From the NCBI RefSeq assembly GCF_019469185.1, contig NZ_CP048264.1, forward strand, positions 1,922,001 through 1,986,000: 64,000 bases of DNA. The letters run 5' to 3'. Shown piece after piece: positions 55,301 to 64,000 of the stretch. The first letter of the stretch is position 1; the number at the start of each line of letters is the position of its first letter. The notes beneath the pieces were generated by a model. That model did no database searches and was not told the origin of the DNA. It saw only the letters and a list, made by a program, of their open reading frames with translations. Source of the stretch: Gilliamella sp. ESL0441. Its GTDB lineage: Bacteria > Pseudomonadota > Gammaproteobacteria > Enterobacterales > Orbaceae. Made by a program: the position numbers and the translations under genes.

Positions 55301-58300
55301 TATGTTTCGCCCGCTCAAGAGCTTGCGCTGCTTCATAAATATTAGCAGCCGTCCCCGTTAGCGCAACCGTTAATCCGGATTTTTCATAACTGTACTCTTC
55401 TTTATAGGTCGTTTTCGCATCAAGCGATGTGATTTCAACATTTTCTGCTTTTAAGTTAACATCCTGCTGCGCAATAATGTCACTTCCGCGAACGTTGATA
55501 TCTTTACCTGCCTGTATATTCACATTGCCATTAGTGCTACCCACTACACTACCTACATAAGCCTGCTCATTATCCGTCTGTTTTAAATCCTCTTTCATTT
55601 TGCCAATGGTGACACCCAGTCCACCACCGCTCAATAAACCTGATTCCTTTTTGATAGTTTGTTGATATTGATAGTAAGATTCTTCTGCAGCATCGATATT
55701 AACATTATTCCCCGCCTGCAAATTCACATCACCCGTTCCGACAACCTGACTACCGCTCACCGTTAAATCATGACCGGCATTTATACTGATTTCATCACCA
55801 TAAAGCTCACTCCCCACTTGCGTTGTATTATCTATTTCAAGATGGTTAATTGTGGTTTTACTGTTTAATAAACGTTTACTGTTTTTCTGCGTTCGGTCTG
55901 TTAATGCAGTATGCTCTTGCGATGCCGATAAAGTAATATCATTGCCCGCTTCCAACTTTAACTTATCATTCGCCGACACTATCGCCGAATCGGTTTGGAT
56001 ATCATGGCCGGCTTGTAAAGTAATACTGCCATTCGACTCTATCTGCGTTCCTACTACCCGGGTTTCGTCAATATCTCGGTAATCATTTTCCCCAAAACTG
56101 GCATGTGAACGCGATTGAGTCTCCACTTTGTCCAGATGAATATCATGACCTGCTTTTATTTCAGTTTGGCTTGTTTCACCGCCGGCAATAACCATCGCCC
56201 CCTTCATTTCAACATCATGACCCGCTTGTAGCTTAATATCACCGGCTTTACTTTGTAGAGATGCGACTTTATCAATCACCGTCTCAATATTATAGTTACC
56301 ACCATACACAACCTTTGTGGTTCGGGTTGTTGTATTTAATGAAATATCATTTACCGCAGATAAAATAATATCTTTATCCGCATAAAATGTGCCACTGCTT
56401 TTCAAACTGTCATTTGCATTAACCGTTATGCTCTCACCTTTCCAAATCCCTTCCTGCTCTATATTTTCAGCCAGTACATTCAGTTTATTCGCAGCAAGAA
56501 TATTTCCGTTTGAATAGATATCACCATCGCTGTTGATTTGTACATCTCTTCCCGCTAATACACTTCCGTCTGTCGTAAGCATCGGGCGATTAACAATATA
56601 TACCTGAGGCACAAGAACTTGCTCTGCTTTACCATCAACGATAACCGTTTTACTTACCAACCAAACCATATCACTGGTCAAATTTGCCATCTGCTCAGCT
56701 GAAAGTGCCACACCCAGTTGAAGTTGATATTGCTCAGCATACATTATCCCCGCATCCATCAACGCTTTGTATTGCTCGATGTCACTTGTATAACCTTTGA
56801 GATACCGCTGCCCTGTTAATGCGATTAGTTGTTGTTGTATTAGCTGTTGTTCATAATATCCATCCCCCAACCGCTTTTGCATGACATTCGGGTCAGATTG
56901 GATGCGACTGGTGATATAGTCGGAGCTTAACCATTTTTTACGGTTCGTAAAGCGTGGGTCAGTTTCAATTAAATAATTACTTTGTGGATTTTTATTAACG
57001 GTATGTAAGCTGTTATTTGGCAAATTAACATTAGGCTCTATAGTACTAACTGAATCAACTTGTATCTGTTGTTGATCATTCTTATCAACCTTTATGCCTG
57101 TTTCATTTTTTTCACGTGCATCAATCGTATTCTTGTTAATAACCTGATGGTCATCTATTTTCCCTACATCCAAATCCAGTGTCTTTTCAATCGTTTTTCG
57201 ATAGCGAGAAGGAAATGCCACTGCTTCATAATCTCGGTCAAATCCTCCGTGCCATTCGCGGTCATGCCGAATTTGCCACCCTTTATCATTATATCTGTCA
57301 ATACCCTTCTCTGCGATATTATCCAGTAATCCGGCGGTTAATTGTAAAGTTGCACCGGCTAAAATCTTACTGTTGATATTGGTGACATGATTAGCATCAA
57401 TGGCTAAATTTTTACCTGAGACAATTTCAGCCGGGTCAGTTCGTATAATTTTAGTTTGGTAATGTGTTTGTTTGTACTTATATTCAATATATTTATAACT
57501 GGATTGAACAGTGCCATCCGGATTATACACAATAAGTGTAGGGTAGTTTTTGTCGCCATGTCCTTTTTGGATTCGATATTCATTACCACTGTATCGACGA
57601 CTGCTATTTCTAAAAGAATATTCCCGCTTTTTTTCTTCGCTGACTTTTACCAGCTCTGTTTCAAAATCATCATTAATATTATTAAGTTCACCGGCATTGA
57701 TTTTCATATCGTCACCGGATTCAATGCGTGCAGAATGATTATTAATTACATCAGCCTCAATAGCTAATTTACCTAAACTTAATAACAACGCATGGCTATA
57801 ATTGTTTAATGTCTCGGCCTTAATTTTAAAATCATGACGAGCAGCTATTACCGGTGCCTGTTTATCATCCGCTCTGTTGTTCAGTGTTTGAGCATAAATC
57901 TGTAAATTGTCGCTATAGATACGCCCGCTACCGGTATTATTCAGCGTCGTGGCGGTAATGTTTGATGTTTCGCCATCAATTAAACCTACGTTAGTCAGCG
58001 TTTCATGTTTGAAATTAAGCTGATTACCGCTAATTTCACCGGTTTGATGATTAGTCAGTGACTGACCGGTTAAAGTAAGACTGTTGCCCGATGTAATAAC
58101 ACCATCATTAATCAGCGTATTGTTTGCGTCAATACTGATATCATGGTTTGCAATAATTTCATTTTGGTTATAAAAAGCTTTAGTCAATTTTAATCTTATA
58201 TCATGCTCCGCCAATAACTGACCGTCACCACTTAGCTTATCTGCCTGAACAGATAAGTCATGCGCTAAAATTTTTGCGGCTCGATTATCAAAGTCATCCA

Positions 58301-60284
58301 CGTCAAAAGTGGCTTGTTGGCGAATTAACATATTGGCCTGTTGATTCAATAGTGTCGTTGCTTTTAACGCCAGCTGCTTAACATCCCATGATGATTGCTG
58401 ATTATTAACCGTTTTAGCATCAATGGCGGTTAAACCTAAACTTTTAAAATGTGCCAGCTGATTATCTATCTGGTCACCAGATAACGAAATCAGGTTGTTA
58501 CTGGTAAAATGCGCTCCATGGTTAATGATTTGATTGTCCGCGGTCATGACAATATTTTGCTCAGATAAAAAAGTCGCACCATGATTGTCAATCTCATAAG
58601 CATTAAATGATTGATTACCTTTACTGCTAATGTTTGCTTCATTCGTGAAGATACTGTCCTTTGCCTTAAAAGTACTGTCTTTCTCAGATACAATCGAAGC
58701 GTGTTTTAATGAAATTTGCTTTGCCTGAGCGTGAATATCACCTTTTGCTACAATTGTTGCCCTTTCATGATTAATCATGTTTCCGGCTGTCATGCTGATA
58801 TTGTTATCAGCAACGAGTTGGCTTTCGCGAGCCACGATATTGTCTTGAACATTAATAACGATGTTTTGACCGGCATTAATCATACCGTGCTCAACGCTGA
58901 GCGCCTTAGCTGTAACATTTACTGTTTCTGCAATGTGCTGACTGTCATCTAAATTTACTATGTCTCCAGCCTGAATATTGATTTGATGACCGGCTAAACT
59001 TTTCCCTTTAGATACGACCTGATTAGCATTTAAGCTTAATACGCCCGGATTATTGAGTTTTCCACTACTATCAACACCCGCAACGAAAGTACCGGTTGCA
59101 GTGTTTTCAATCTTGTCTGCCGTTAATGTGACATTTTTATGTGCCACGATGGTTTGAGTATTAGTAATCGATTCTTGCGTTTTTAAATCAATATTTTTTT
59201 TAGCATAGAGCTGTTTTTGATTGTTAATACCTTTACGGCTATTGAATACAAGATGTTCATTTGCCTGAATGATACCTTTATTAACTATCTTGCCATCAGC
59301 GCTGAGCTTGATACTACCTGTACGTGCGCCCAGTTCACCTTCATTATAGACCCCAACCCCTTTCTCGGTGCCTACCATCTGGATTTTACCGGCATACATC
59401 CCGCCCAGTGCTGACACATCCAGTGCCACTTCCGGTTTTGGACTGTTATCCTCCGCTAACGGCGTGATAGTCTGTGCATTGCGGCTGACTTTATTACGAC
59501 CGGTCACCACATTTAAATCATTGGCCCATACCGCCGAATTTATTGACACTGAACGCGCAATTAAATCCGTGTAACTTTGTCCGGTGCTGTCGAGCCCTTT
59601 ACCGGCTACCGAAATATGCCCCTGCTCAACCTGATAACCGGTTAACTCTCCGTTGTCTATTATCGGTTTACCTGTGGTGAGTGTGCTTCGGTCTGCGTTA
59701 ATAAAACCACATCCGTGACAGCTAATCCCGGACGGATTGGCGATGATGACCTGCGCTTTTTGACCGGCAACCTCAATGACACCATTTAACTGGCTCGGGT
59801 TACGGGAGTTGACTTCGTTTAAGATGATTTTTGCTGAGCCTGTTTTTAAGTACTCATTACCTTGTACATAACCGCCAATCTGAGTTTGAGTGATTTTGCC
59901 GCTGTTATTTAAAATCACCCCACGCTGTGAAACATCAAACTGCTTGTATTTATTATGAGAAAGCCCTTTTTTGTTTGGCGTCTGAATATTAACCTGCGTG
60001 ACCCCATTCGCCGCCTGAATAACTTGCGCCTGCTGCGTTTTCTTTGCCTGCGGGTCGGCAATAATTTGACTGCCATGAGCCGGTAAAGAGAGGGTGACAA
60101 ACCCGAATGATATCGACATCAACAAGGTAACCGGTTTTAATGTTGCCAACACGGATTTAGATAAAGTCTGACCTAAACCTGATGTTGATTTTTCGTGACC
60201 GGTAGGGGTTTTTGCTATGTCAGCCACCACCATCTGTATGCCACGTTTTTTATTAAAGATAACCCGATATAAATACTTGTTCAT
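52371..60284 (-). CDS. cdiA: Contact-dependent inhibition toxin CdiA, deaminase tail
   Basis: 2637-residue TpsA-type filamentous exoprotein. An ESPR-type extended signal (MNKYLYRVIFNKKRG) leads to Sec export, with cleavage near residue 70. The TPS secretion domain follows to about 360, with VIIANPSGISCHGCGFIN. FHA-1 repeats run to about 870, a Tyr/Arg-rich receptor-binding-like region lies at about 870-1300, and FHA-2 repeats run to about 2040. The pre-toxin region carries AVENNYL, the VENN-type motif, near 2250. Two NAGKGT linkers precede the tail. The toxin has HAEIGA (His2564, Glu2566) and CSYC (Cys2594, Cys2597), the zinc site of cytidine-deaminase toxins of the MafB19-like type. No partner cdiB lies in the window. 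Confidence 0.92.
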   Translation of the reverse strand: MNKYLYRVIFNKKRGIQMVVADIAKTPTGHEKSTSGLGQTLSKSVLATLKPVTLLMSISFGFVTLSLPAHGSQIIADPQAKKTQQAQVIQAANGVTQVNIQTPNKKGLSHNKYKQFDVSQRGVILNNSGKITQTQIGGYVQGNEYLKTGSAKIILNEVNSRNPSQLNGVIEVAGQKAQVIIANPSGISCHGCGFINADRSTLTTGKPIIDNGELTGYQVEQGHISVAGKGLDSTGQSYTDLIARSVSINSAVWANDLNVVTGRNKVSRNAQTITPLAEDNSPKPEVALDVSALGGMYAGKIQMVGTEKGVGVYNEGELGARTGSIKLSADGKIVNKGIIQANEHLVFNSRKGINNQKQLYAKKNIDLKTQESITNTQTIVAHKNVTLTADKIENTATGTFVAGVDSSGKLNNPGVLSLNANQVVSKGKSLAGHQINIQAGDIVNLDDSQHIAETVNVTAKALSVEHGMINAGQNIVINVQDNIVARESQLVADNNISMTAGNMINHERATIVAKGDIHAQAKQISLKHASIVSEKDSTFKAKDSIFTNEANISSKGNQSFNAYEIDNHGATFLSEQNIVMTADNQIINHGAHFTSNNLISLSGDQIDNQLAHFKSLGLTAIDAKTVNNQQSSWDVKQLALKATTLLNQQANMLIRQQATFDVDDFDNRAAKILAHDLSVQADKLSGDGQLLAEHDIRLKLTKAFYNQNEIIANHDISIDANNTLINDGVITSGNSLTLTGQSLTNHQTGEISGNQLNFKHETLTNVGLIDGETSNITATTLNNTGSGRIYSDNLQIYAQTLNNRADDKQAPVIAARHDFKIKAETLNNYSHALLLSLGKLAIEADVINNHSARIESGDDMKINAGELNNINDDFETELVKVSEEKKREYSFRNSSRRYSGNEYRIQKGHGDKNYPTLIVYNPDGTVQSSYKYIEYKYKQTHYQTKIIRTDPAEIVSGKNLAIDANHVTNINSKILAGATLQLTAGLLDNIAEKGIDRYNDKGWQIRHDREWHGGFDRDYEAVAFPSRYRKTIEKTLDLDVGKIDDHQVINKNTIDAREKNETGIKVDKNDQQQIQVDSVSTIEPNVNLPNNSLHTVNKNPQSNYLIETDPRFTNRKKWLSSDYITSRIQSDPNVMQKRLGDGYYEQQLIQQQLIALTGQRYLKGYTSDIEQYKALMDAGIMYAEQYQLQLGVALSAEQMANLTSDMVWLVSKTVIVDGKAEQVLVPQVYIVNRPMLTTDGSVLAGRDVQINSDGDIYSNGNILAANKLNVLAENIEQEGIWKGESITVNANDSLKSSGTFYADKDIILSAVNDISLNTTTRTTKVVYGGNYNIETVIDKVASLQSKAGDIKLQAGHDVEMKGAMVIAGGETSQTEIKAGHDIHLDKVETQSRSHASFGENDYRDIDETRVVGTQIESNGSITLQAGHDIQTDSAIVSANDKLKLEAGNDITLSASQEHTALTDRTQKNSKRLLNSKTTINHLEIDNTTQVGSELYGDEISINAGHDLTVSGSQVVGTGDVNLQAGNNVNIDAAEESYYQYQQTIKKESGLLSGGGLGVTIGKMKEDLKQTDNEQAYVGSVVGSTNGNVNIQAGKDINVRGSDIIAQQDVNLKAENVEITSLDAKTTYKEEYSYEKSGLTVALTGTAANIYEAAQALERAKHKDNDKIMALQSIKSGLTVTEEIQNLQLKNDKGQSQASIGVSAMVGTQRTEREVNQEQHNVISSGVSAGKNINIVATGDANKNGGDITLKGSDIKAGNDINLTANRDLNVIGAVNTQHSDRDEKSYGAAAGIQFQVGGDESGLRFKANGNFSREREVADGSAWTESVIDAKNKLNIKTGNDVNVVGGQLKGDTVKMDVGNNLNIQSLQDTDDYDYEKISASVSGTGGTGFSANGSISATNIDSKWASVTDQSGIFAGKGGYDIYVGNNTDLKGAVIASEAEDKSKNKLDTGTISFSDIKNKADFKVTHVSVSGGTGGPGVPTAYQNSDSDSSTTKSAVEKGELIIRNKEQQKQDINELSRDTESANNPLKQIFDKQKELDKIETVELIKDIAQQAKSVMNKYDRIQAQNDVDKNKDALSKLEAEKAYNKLSDAEKAKYKTVEDYYNQNKDYFYYVAVDEQLKTNRENNKNLGGMGSDVSKGIDSAISIVTGIITGNITGGLAGASAPWVAEQIKIQTGDNETARLISHAILGAVVAELQGNSGLAGGAGAVTGELAADIIRKQLYGKDVKDLTEAEKENISALAQLATGLAVASVGGDVGDVSTGIAAGKNAVENNYLKVSEARRKAELSWIKPNWKGEELTEDEKKELEYIEKLDKKRDLVLLETCYAGNISSSACQGLLQEAWQMQNEYAKEAARTIRYSDVYREDSNNLQNILLGLDKDSVSYWKEIEAISKVSGRPVLEVLKEYRWALIADSVSKSLAASMGYNANAGKGTGANKPLDKTALETQHGKGNVEQGGGHYKETKDKILDNQATNQKANESSKFGEHVKKEQEINAGKGTTVVKPTVTAELEVNGVKFKDTNQKARPADKANANESTLIADKIRDKEIATGKELPNWNMANAHAEIGAIQQAHNAGLAKGADLKINVAGKAICSYCRSDIVSAAKAADVKSVTIYEAKTGLTYYWRPGMKKLEVQK

Positions 60285-61024
60285 GTTCTATATTCCTTAC
60301 AAAATACTTTTAATCTTGCTGTATTTATCCATTTTGGTTTGGTTTAATTAAAACAGTTCAATTTATTCATGGTTTTGTTGTAATCTTTGTTTATTTTTGC
60401 ATAAAAAATAACGTACTGACTAAACAAACCTAATGAGTAAATAGATAAATCAGTTAACATTGAATGGTAATAAATGATTATTTGAGGGTATATGGTATAA
60501 GGCTTTTGAAGTATTTTGCTTTAATCCCACAAGCAAATAGGTCTTTGATAATCAATTAGTTAAAGCTATATTAATAAAAGATACAAACGCAAAAATTTTC
60601 AAGACACCAATCTAAAAAAACAATACCGAAACACAAAACTTAAATAATATTAACACTTATTACTATAAATTTACACTTTAGCATATTACTGTAAAGAAGA
60701 TTAGTTTGTCTACATTTATTTGGCAAATATTGATCCGAGATAGATCATCAAATAATCTTGTTTTAGATGAAAACGATAATATTGGAGGAAAATGAAGTAG
60801 ATTCAGATGATTTTAGGGTTGTATTTTATTCAATATTTAACTATCTAATCAATATCAAACCTGCTTTGAATCGTTATCAATATTAGTTAAATAATAATTG
60901 TATCTTATATGAATAATATTAAAATAAGTCAATATGTTACTTTGAATCGGACGCAGATTAAACCTCAATAAAATCAAGTTTACCTCAATCGCCCGAAAAA
61001 AATACCAAGTAAAACTTTTAACAA
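60285..61024. other. AT-rich gap upstream of cdiA
   Basis: About 740 bases that must hold the cdiA promoter on the minus strand. I see no cdiB, no RNA gene and no convincing reading frame. One 39-codon plus-strand frame at 60767-60886 lacks a ribosome site. The strong AT bias would favour H-NS-type silencing, which is inference. Confidence 0.5.
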
Positions 61025-61228
61025 TTAATACGAAATTCCCACAAATTCATACCCTGCTTCATTAATAGCAGCTATAGCGGCTTCTTGGGATATGGTTCCA
61101 CCCTCAATATCAACTTCATGTATGGCTAAATCTATGGTTACTTTCGCTTTTGGATCAATATCATTAATCGCTTTGGTAATGGCATTAACACAGTGCTGGC
61201 AACTCATATTATCGACAATTAATTTCAT
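61025..61228 (-). CDS. Heavy-metal-associated domain protein (CopZ-like chaperone)
   Basis: 67 residues forming one HMA ferredoxin-like fold. MSCQHC at residues 8-13 is the metal-binding MxCxxC motif, and AAINEAGYEF the conserved last helix and Tyr loop. GAGAGG precedes the ATG. It probably carries Cu(I) in the cytoplasm. No copper ATPase or CueR is adjacent, so the partner is elsewhere. Confidence 0.9.
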   Translation of the reverse strand: MKLIVDNMSCQHCVNAITKAINDIDPKAKVTIDLAIHEVDIEGGTISQEAAIAAINEAGYEFVGISY

Positions 61229-61375
61229 GATTGACCTCTCTTTTAAATTAAATCTTAGTTAAAAAATTAAGAAGACTAAATAATAAATCAATTAACTTAT
61301 TTATTAAATTGTACTGTTCTACCTTGTAGTAAAATAATTATATATATTCAGAACAGCTATCATTAAACCCAAATA

Positions 61376-61976
61376 TTATAACAATTGATTGGCATCTATC
61401 CCCGAAGCATTTTTTACGGTGTCAAATAAATCATTTTCATCATACTTATAAGTATCTTTTGACACATGATCAAGCTCGTGGCTGGAGTCGGATTATCCAA
61501 TTTAGATTGTACTTCATTTTAATAACGTTCAAACCAATTTGTTATCGCCACAATTTTTGTGAAACAACAAAGAATTTCGCATTGAAAAGTTAATAAAGCT
61601 AAAATTTTGCAAGATAATCTATATTGTTTGCGAAAAAGAATTTTTCATTTAAGAAAGCGACAATGACATCAGTTGTTTTATCATACACAATTTTCTGTTT
61701 CGAGAAAACTGACTCCAATAAATTATCATCCTGCAAATAACGTAATGTTTTAAATCAATTAGTTTCCAATACCTTTTACTATTATTGGACAATAAATTGA
61801 ATAATCTTGGATTAATATCGTTATTATAAATAATTAGTGATTCGTAAACTGCTTAAGTTTTAAAAAATAATTGTCTTAATTTATAATTCAATTTCTGTTT
61901 TTCTATATATAAATTTTTCGATGCATTTATTTTATTTACTTCTGAATCAACAACAAAAAATGCTATTAATCCAGAA
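61376..61976 (-). pseudogene. Decayed protein-coding remnant, family unknown
   Basis: On the minus strand a protein-like frame is interrupted several times. One segment ends with IEKQKLNYKLRQLFFKT and a TAA at 61853-61855. The same frame continues as AVYESLIIYNNDINPRLF ... KIVYDKTTDVIVAFLNEK to a TAG at 61599-61601. A shifted frame then reads ILALLTFQCEILC ... NWFERY to a TAA at 61519-61521. The last piece reads DHVSKDTYKYDENDLFDTV to a TAA at 61376-61378. Pieces join end to end with no gaps, as expected for a dead gene of about 200 residues. I do not recognise the family. Confidence 0.5.
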
Positions 61977-62084
61977 CTTCTTTGACACTATTGTTACTAA
62001 AACGTTATACTAAAGGCGATATTTTGTACATCTGAATAGTTAAGCAGTTTTTTCAAAAGCAGTTTAAACATAGGGGGGTGTAAT

Positions 62085-62531
62085 TTGGGTATCTTAAATA
62101 ATATTTTTTCTAAAATCTTTCCAAGTGCTCAAGCAGCTGTCGGTAATGTCGCTGACGCTGTTAAAAATCAAGTCAACAGCATTACAGGTCATGATAAAGA
62201 TGCAACAGCATCAAATAATCAGAATCAAGACCAAAATCAAAATCAACAACATTCAGACAACCAAACGCCAATCTCTGACGTGGATGTTATGTCAATTCTT
62301 AATAATTTAGCGAGTAAATTTCCTGAGAAACTTAACTGGAAAACATCGATTGTTGATCTGCTAAAATTATTAGGAATAGATAATAGTCTAGATGCTCGTA
62401 AAAAATTGGCAAAAGAGCTTAATTATACAGGCAGTACTGATGATACCGCAGCAATGAATACTTGGTTAATCAAAGAAGTATTTAAACGAATTGCTGAAAA
62501 AGGCGGTAATATCACTCATTTATTTTCTTAA
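62085..62531 (+). CDS. DUF3597 family protein
   Basis: 148 residues. The N-terminal amphipathic part (GILNNIFSKIFPSAQ) and a Gln/Asn-rich linker (residues 44-60) precede the conserved domain ISDVDVMSILNNLA ... LNWKTSIVDLLKLLGIDNSL, ARKKLAKELNYTG and MNTWLIKEVFKRIAEKGG. It starts with TTG at 62085, supported by AGGGGGGTG four bases upstream; no ATG fits. Function of the family is unknown. Followed by a strong terminator. Confidence 0.88.
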   Translation: MGILNNIFSKIFPSAQAAVGNVADAVKNQVNSITGHDKDATASNNQNQDQNQNQQHSDNQTPISDVDVMSILNNLASKFPEKLNWKTSIVDLLKLLGIDNSLDARKKLAKELNYTGSTDDTAAMNTWLIKEVFKRIAEKGGNITHLFS

Positions 62532-62555
62532 TTCAAGATTGATACGTGATTTGTT

Positions 62556-62583
62556 ATCCACCTGATCTTCAGGTGGATTTTTT
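62556..62583 (+). terminator. Intrinsic terminator after the DUF3597 gene
   Basis: ATCCACCTGA, loop TCT, TCAGGTGGAT, then a T run. Confidence 0.92.
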
Positions 62584-62623
62584 AATCGATAACTTTGATA
62601 TAAATTAGTTTCAATTAAATTTA

Positions 62624-63208
62624 TTAAGCTTTGAAAGCGTGTAGTCGATTCATTGCTGCTTCTAGACTTTGGGATAATAAAATATCTGTGCAGCGTGCAG
62701 ATTCATCAATTGCTTTATCTATTAATTCCTGTTCTGGTTTAGAAGGCTTATTTAATACAAAACCGACCACTTTATTTTTATCACCCGGATGCCCGATACC
62801 GATTCTTAATCGATAGAAATTCGGATTATTACCTAATTTGCTAGCAATATCTTTTAAACCATTGTGACCGCCATGACTCCCACCAAATTTTAACTTCGCA
62901 ATCCCCGGATTTAAATCAAGCTCATCATGCGCAACTAAGATTTCTTCTGGTTTTATCTGATAAAATGAAGCCATCGCTTGAACAGCTTTGCCACTTAAAT
63001 TCATAAACGTAGTAGGTACTAATAAACGTATATCATTTCCTGCGATGTTTATACGTGAACTATAACCAAAAAATTTGGGATCGTTTTTTAAAGGTTGTTG
63101 ATAACGTTGTGCAAGCAAATCAACATACCATGCCCCTGCATTATGTCGAGTTTGGGCATATTCGTTTCCAGGATTAGCAAGTCCTACGATAAGTTTTATG
63201 GTTGTCAT
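62624..63208 (-). CDS. pth: Peptidyl-tRNA hydrolase
   Basis: Releases peptides from dropped-off peptidyl-tRNA; essential in E. coli. 194 residues. [20 protein letters not shown] at residues 8-27 contains the catalytic Asn and His, LVAHDELDL near 91 the catalytic Asp, and GGHNGLKDI near 110 the tRNA contact loop. It lies after prs on the same strand, with the prs terminator between them. Confidence 0.97.
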   Translation of the reverse strand: MTTIKLIVGLANPGNEYAQTRHNAGAWYVDLLAQRYQQPLKNDPKFFGYSSRINIAGNDIRLLVPTTFMNLSGKAVQAMASFYQIKPEEILVAHDELDLNPGIAKLKFGGSHGGHNGLKDIASKLGNNPNFYRLRIGIGHPGDKNKVVGFVLNKPSKPEQELIDKAIDESARCTDILLSQSLEAAMNRLHAFKA

Positions 63209-63252
63209 GATGTTTTAATTATTTAGTGTTATTATTTGAAGATGTTAAATTG

Positions 63253-63279
63253 AAAAAGCCCCAAAAACGGGGCATTTTT
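63253..63279 (-). terminator. Intrinsic terminator after prs
   Basis: On the minus strand GCCCC, loop GTTTTT, GGGGC followed by TTTTT. It separates prs from pth. Confidence 0.85.
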
Positions 63280-63294
63280 ATCATTAAAAATCAA

Positions 63295-64000
63295 TTATTG
63301 ATGGAACATTGCAGAAATCGATTCTTCGTTGCTTATGCGACGAATTGCTTCCGCTAACATTCCTGATAATGTTAATTGACGTACATTTTGCAATGCTTTA
63401 ACTTCAGCTGTTAATGGAATAGTATCACAAACAACTATTTCATCAATGGCTGAGTTTTTGATATTAGTGACTGCTTTACCCGAAAAAATCGGATGCGTTG
63501 CGTAGGCAAATACTCTTTTAGCACCACGTGCTTTTAATGCATCAGCCGCTTTGCAAAGTGTTCCAGCTGTATCAATCATATCATCAACTAAAATACAATC
63601 TCTATCGGCAACATCACCAATAATATTCATCACTTCAGCTTCATTAGCACGTTGACGACGTTTATCGATAATAGCCATATCGGTATCATTCAATAGTTTT
63701 GCTATGGCACGAGCACGCACCACCCCGCCAATATCTGGAGAGACAACAATTGGGCGTTCAAAATCACGTTGTAGCATATCTTCTAAAATCACGGGGCTAC
63801 CAAATACATTATCCACTGGCACATCAAAAAAGCCTTGGATCTGTTCAGCATGAAGATCAACCGTTAATACCCTATCAACACCAACAGTTGATAAAAAGTC
63901 AGCAACCACTTTAGCTGTGATCGGAACCCGTGCAGAACGCACTCGACGATCTTGTCTTGCATAACCGAAATAAGGAATAACTGCTGTAATACGACCTGCA
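63295..64000 (-). CDS. prs: Ribose-phosphate pyrophosphokinase, C-terminal part (5' end outside window)
   Basis: Makes PRPP from ribose 5-phosphate and ATP. The frame is open to the last base of the window ([19 protein letters not shown]), so the Met at 63942 is internal. Visible are the ATP-binding FGYARQDRR flexible-loop region, [38 protein letters not shown] and the PRPP loop [15 protein letters not shown]. The ending [12 protein letters not shown] is typical. Confidence 0.97.
   Translation of the reverse strand, partial: AGRITAVIPYFGYARQDRRVRSARVPITAKVVADFLSTVGVDRVLTVDLHAEQIQGFFDVPVDNVFGSPVILEDMLQRDFERPIVVSPDIGGVVRARAIAKLLNDTDMAIIDKRRQRANEAEVMNIIGDVADRDCILVDDMIDTAGTLCKAADALKARGAKRVFAYATHPIFSGKAVTNIKNSAIDEIVVCDTIPLTAEVKALQNVRQLTLSGMLAEAIRRISNEESISAMFHQ

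Noticed and set aside
57404..57767. Antisense open frames inside cdiA
   Set aside because: They are shadows of the long cdiA repeats with no ribosome sites or family resemblance.
52371..60284. CRISPR array or tandem DNA repeats within cdiA
   Set aside because: The repeats are protein-level FHA repeats with diverged DNA, not regular spacer-repeat units. No CRISPR or tRNA gene was recognised anywhere in the window.
60767..60886. 39-codon plus-strand frame upstream of cdiA
   Set aside because: Protein-like composition, but a TAG sits immediately before the ATG and no ribosome site is visible.

Overview
The window is a stretch of AT-rich gammaproteobacterial chromosome. Housekeeping proteins (ClsA, CpdA, NudF, TolC, MetG, Mrp, Uup, GlyA, Dam, Rpe, Gph, TrpS, TrkA, Pth, Prs) resemble E. 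coli proteins closely. Several neighbourhoods are enterobacterial in style: cpdA and nudF divergent from tolC, metG divergent from mrp, and aroK-damX-dam-rpe-gph-trpS. The AT-rich composition together with a large CDI locus carrying many orphan toxin cassettes suggests an insect-gut Orbaceae member (Gilliamella/Frischella-like). That placement is inference, not proof.

Region 1 to 33.9 kb is ordinary core genome. It holds the clsA end, cpdA, nudF/tolC, a LysR regulator divergent from an NAD(P) oxidoreductase and an SDR, a MerR regulator divergent from an MFS pump with an exported protein and a HAD protein, metG/mrp, a class A acid phosphatase, a DUF486 protein divergent from sotB, uup, a large EF-hand-like membrane protein, glyA, an LTA-synthase-like sulfatase, a LysE exporter, gutQ, aroK-damX-dam-rpe-gph-trpS, trkA, and a TPP-riboswitch-controlled thiM-thiE-thiD salvage operon. 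aroB is absent from its usual place between aroK and damX.

Region 34.0 to 60.3 kb is a contact-dependent inhibition (CDI) island read mainly on the minus strand. A 2637-residue CdiA ends in a cytidine-deaminase-like toxin followed by an overlapping immunity gene. Downstream of it lies a stack of displaced toxin/immunity cassettes: LHH nuclease plus SUKH-like immunity, ParB-like plus SUKH-like immunity, methyltransferase-like plus unknown immunity, restriction-endonuclease-fold plus unknown immunity, and finally a decayed CdiA pre-toxin fragment. Most toxin tails begin at the same Asn-Ala-Gly-Lys-Gly-Thr codons. Two near-identical elements of about 5.7 kb (39304-45028 and 46066-51797) separate the youngest cassettes. 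Each carries a structured GC-rich segment, a tyrosine recombinase, a very large CHC2/Toprim/AAA primase-like protein, an Xre regulator and the 5' half of a symE toxin gene. One end of each element is the toxin-junction codons and the other lies inside symE. The element therefore looks like a vehicle that adds or swaps CDI toxin tails and leaves older tails archived downstream. This is the best candidate here for an undescribed system. A kptA gene (RNA 2'-phosphotransferase) is embedded in the stack. No cdiB is present in the window.

Region 60.3 to 64 kb returns to core genome: an AT-rich gap, a CopZ-like metallochaperone, a decayed minus-strand reading frame, a DUF3597 gene, pth, and the 3' part of prs running off the window.
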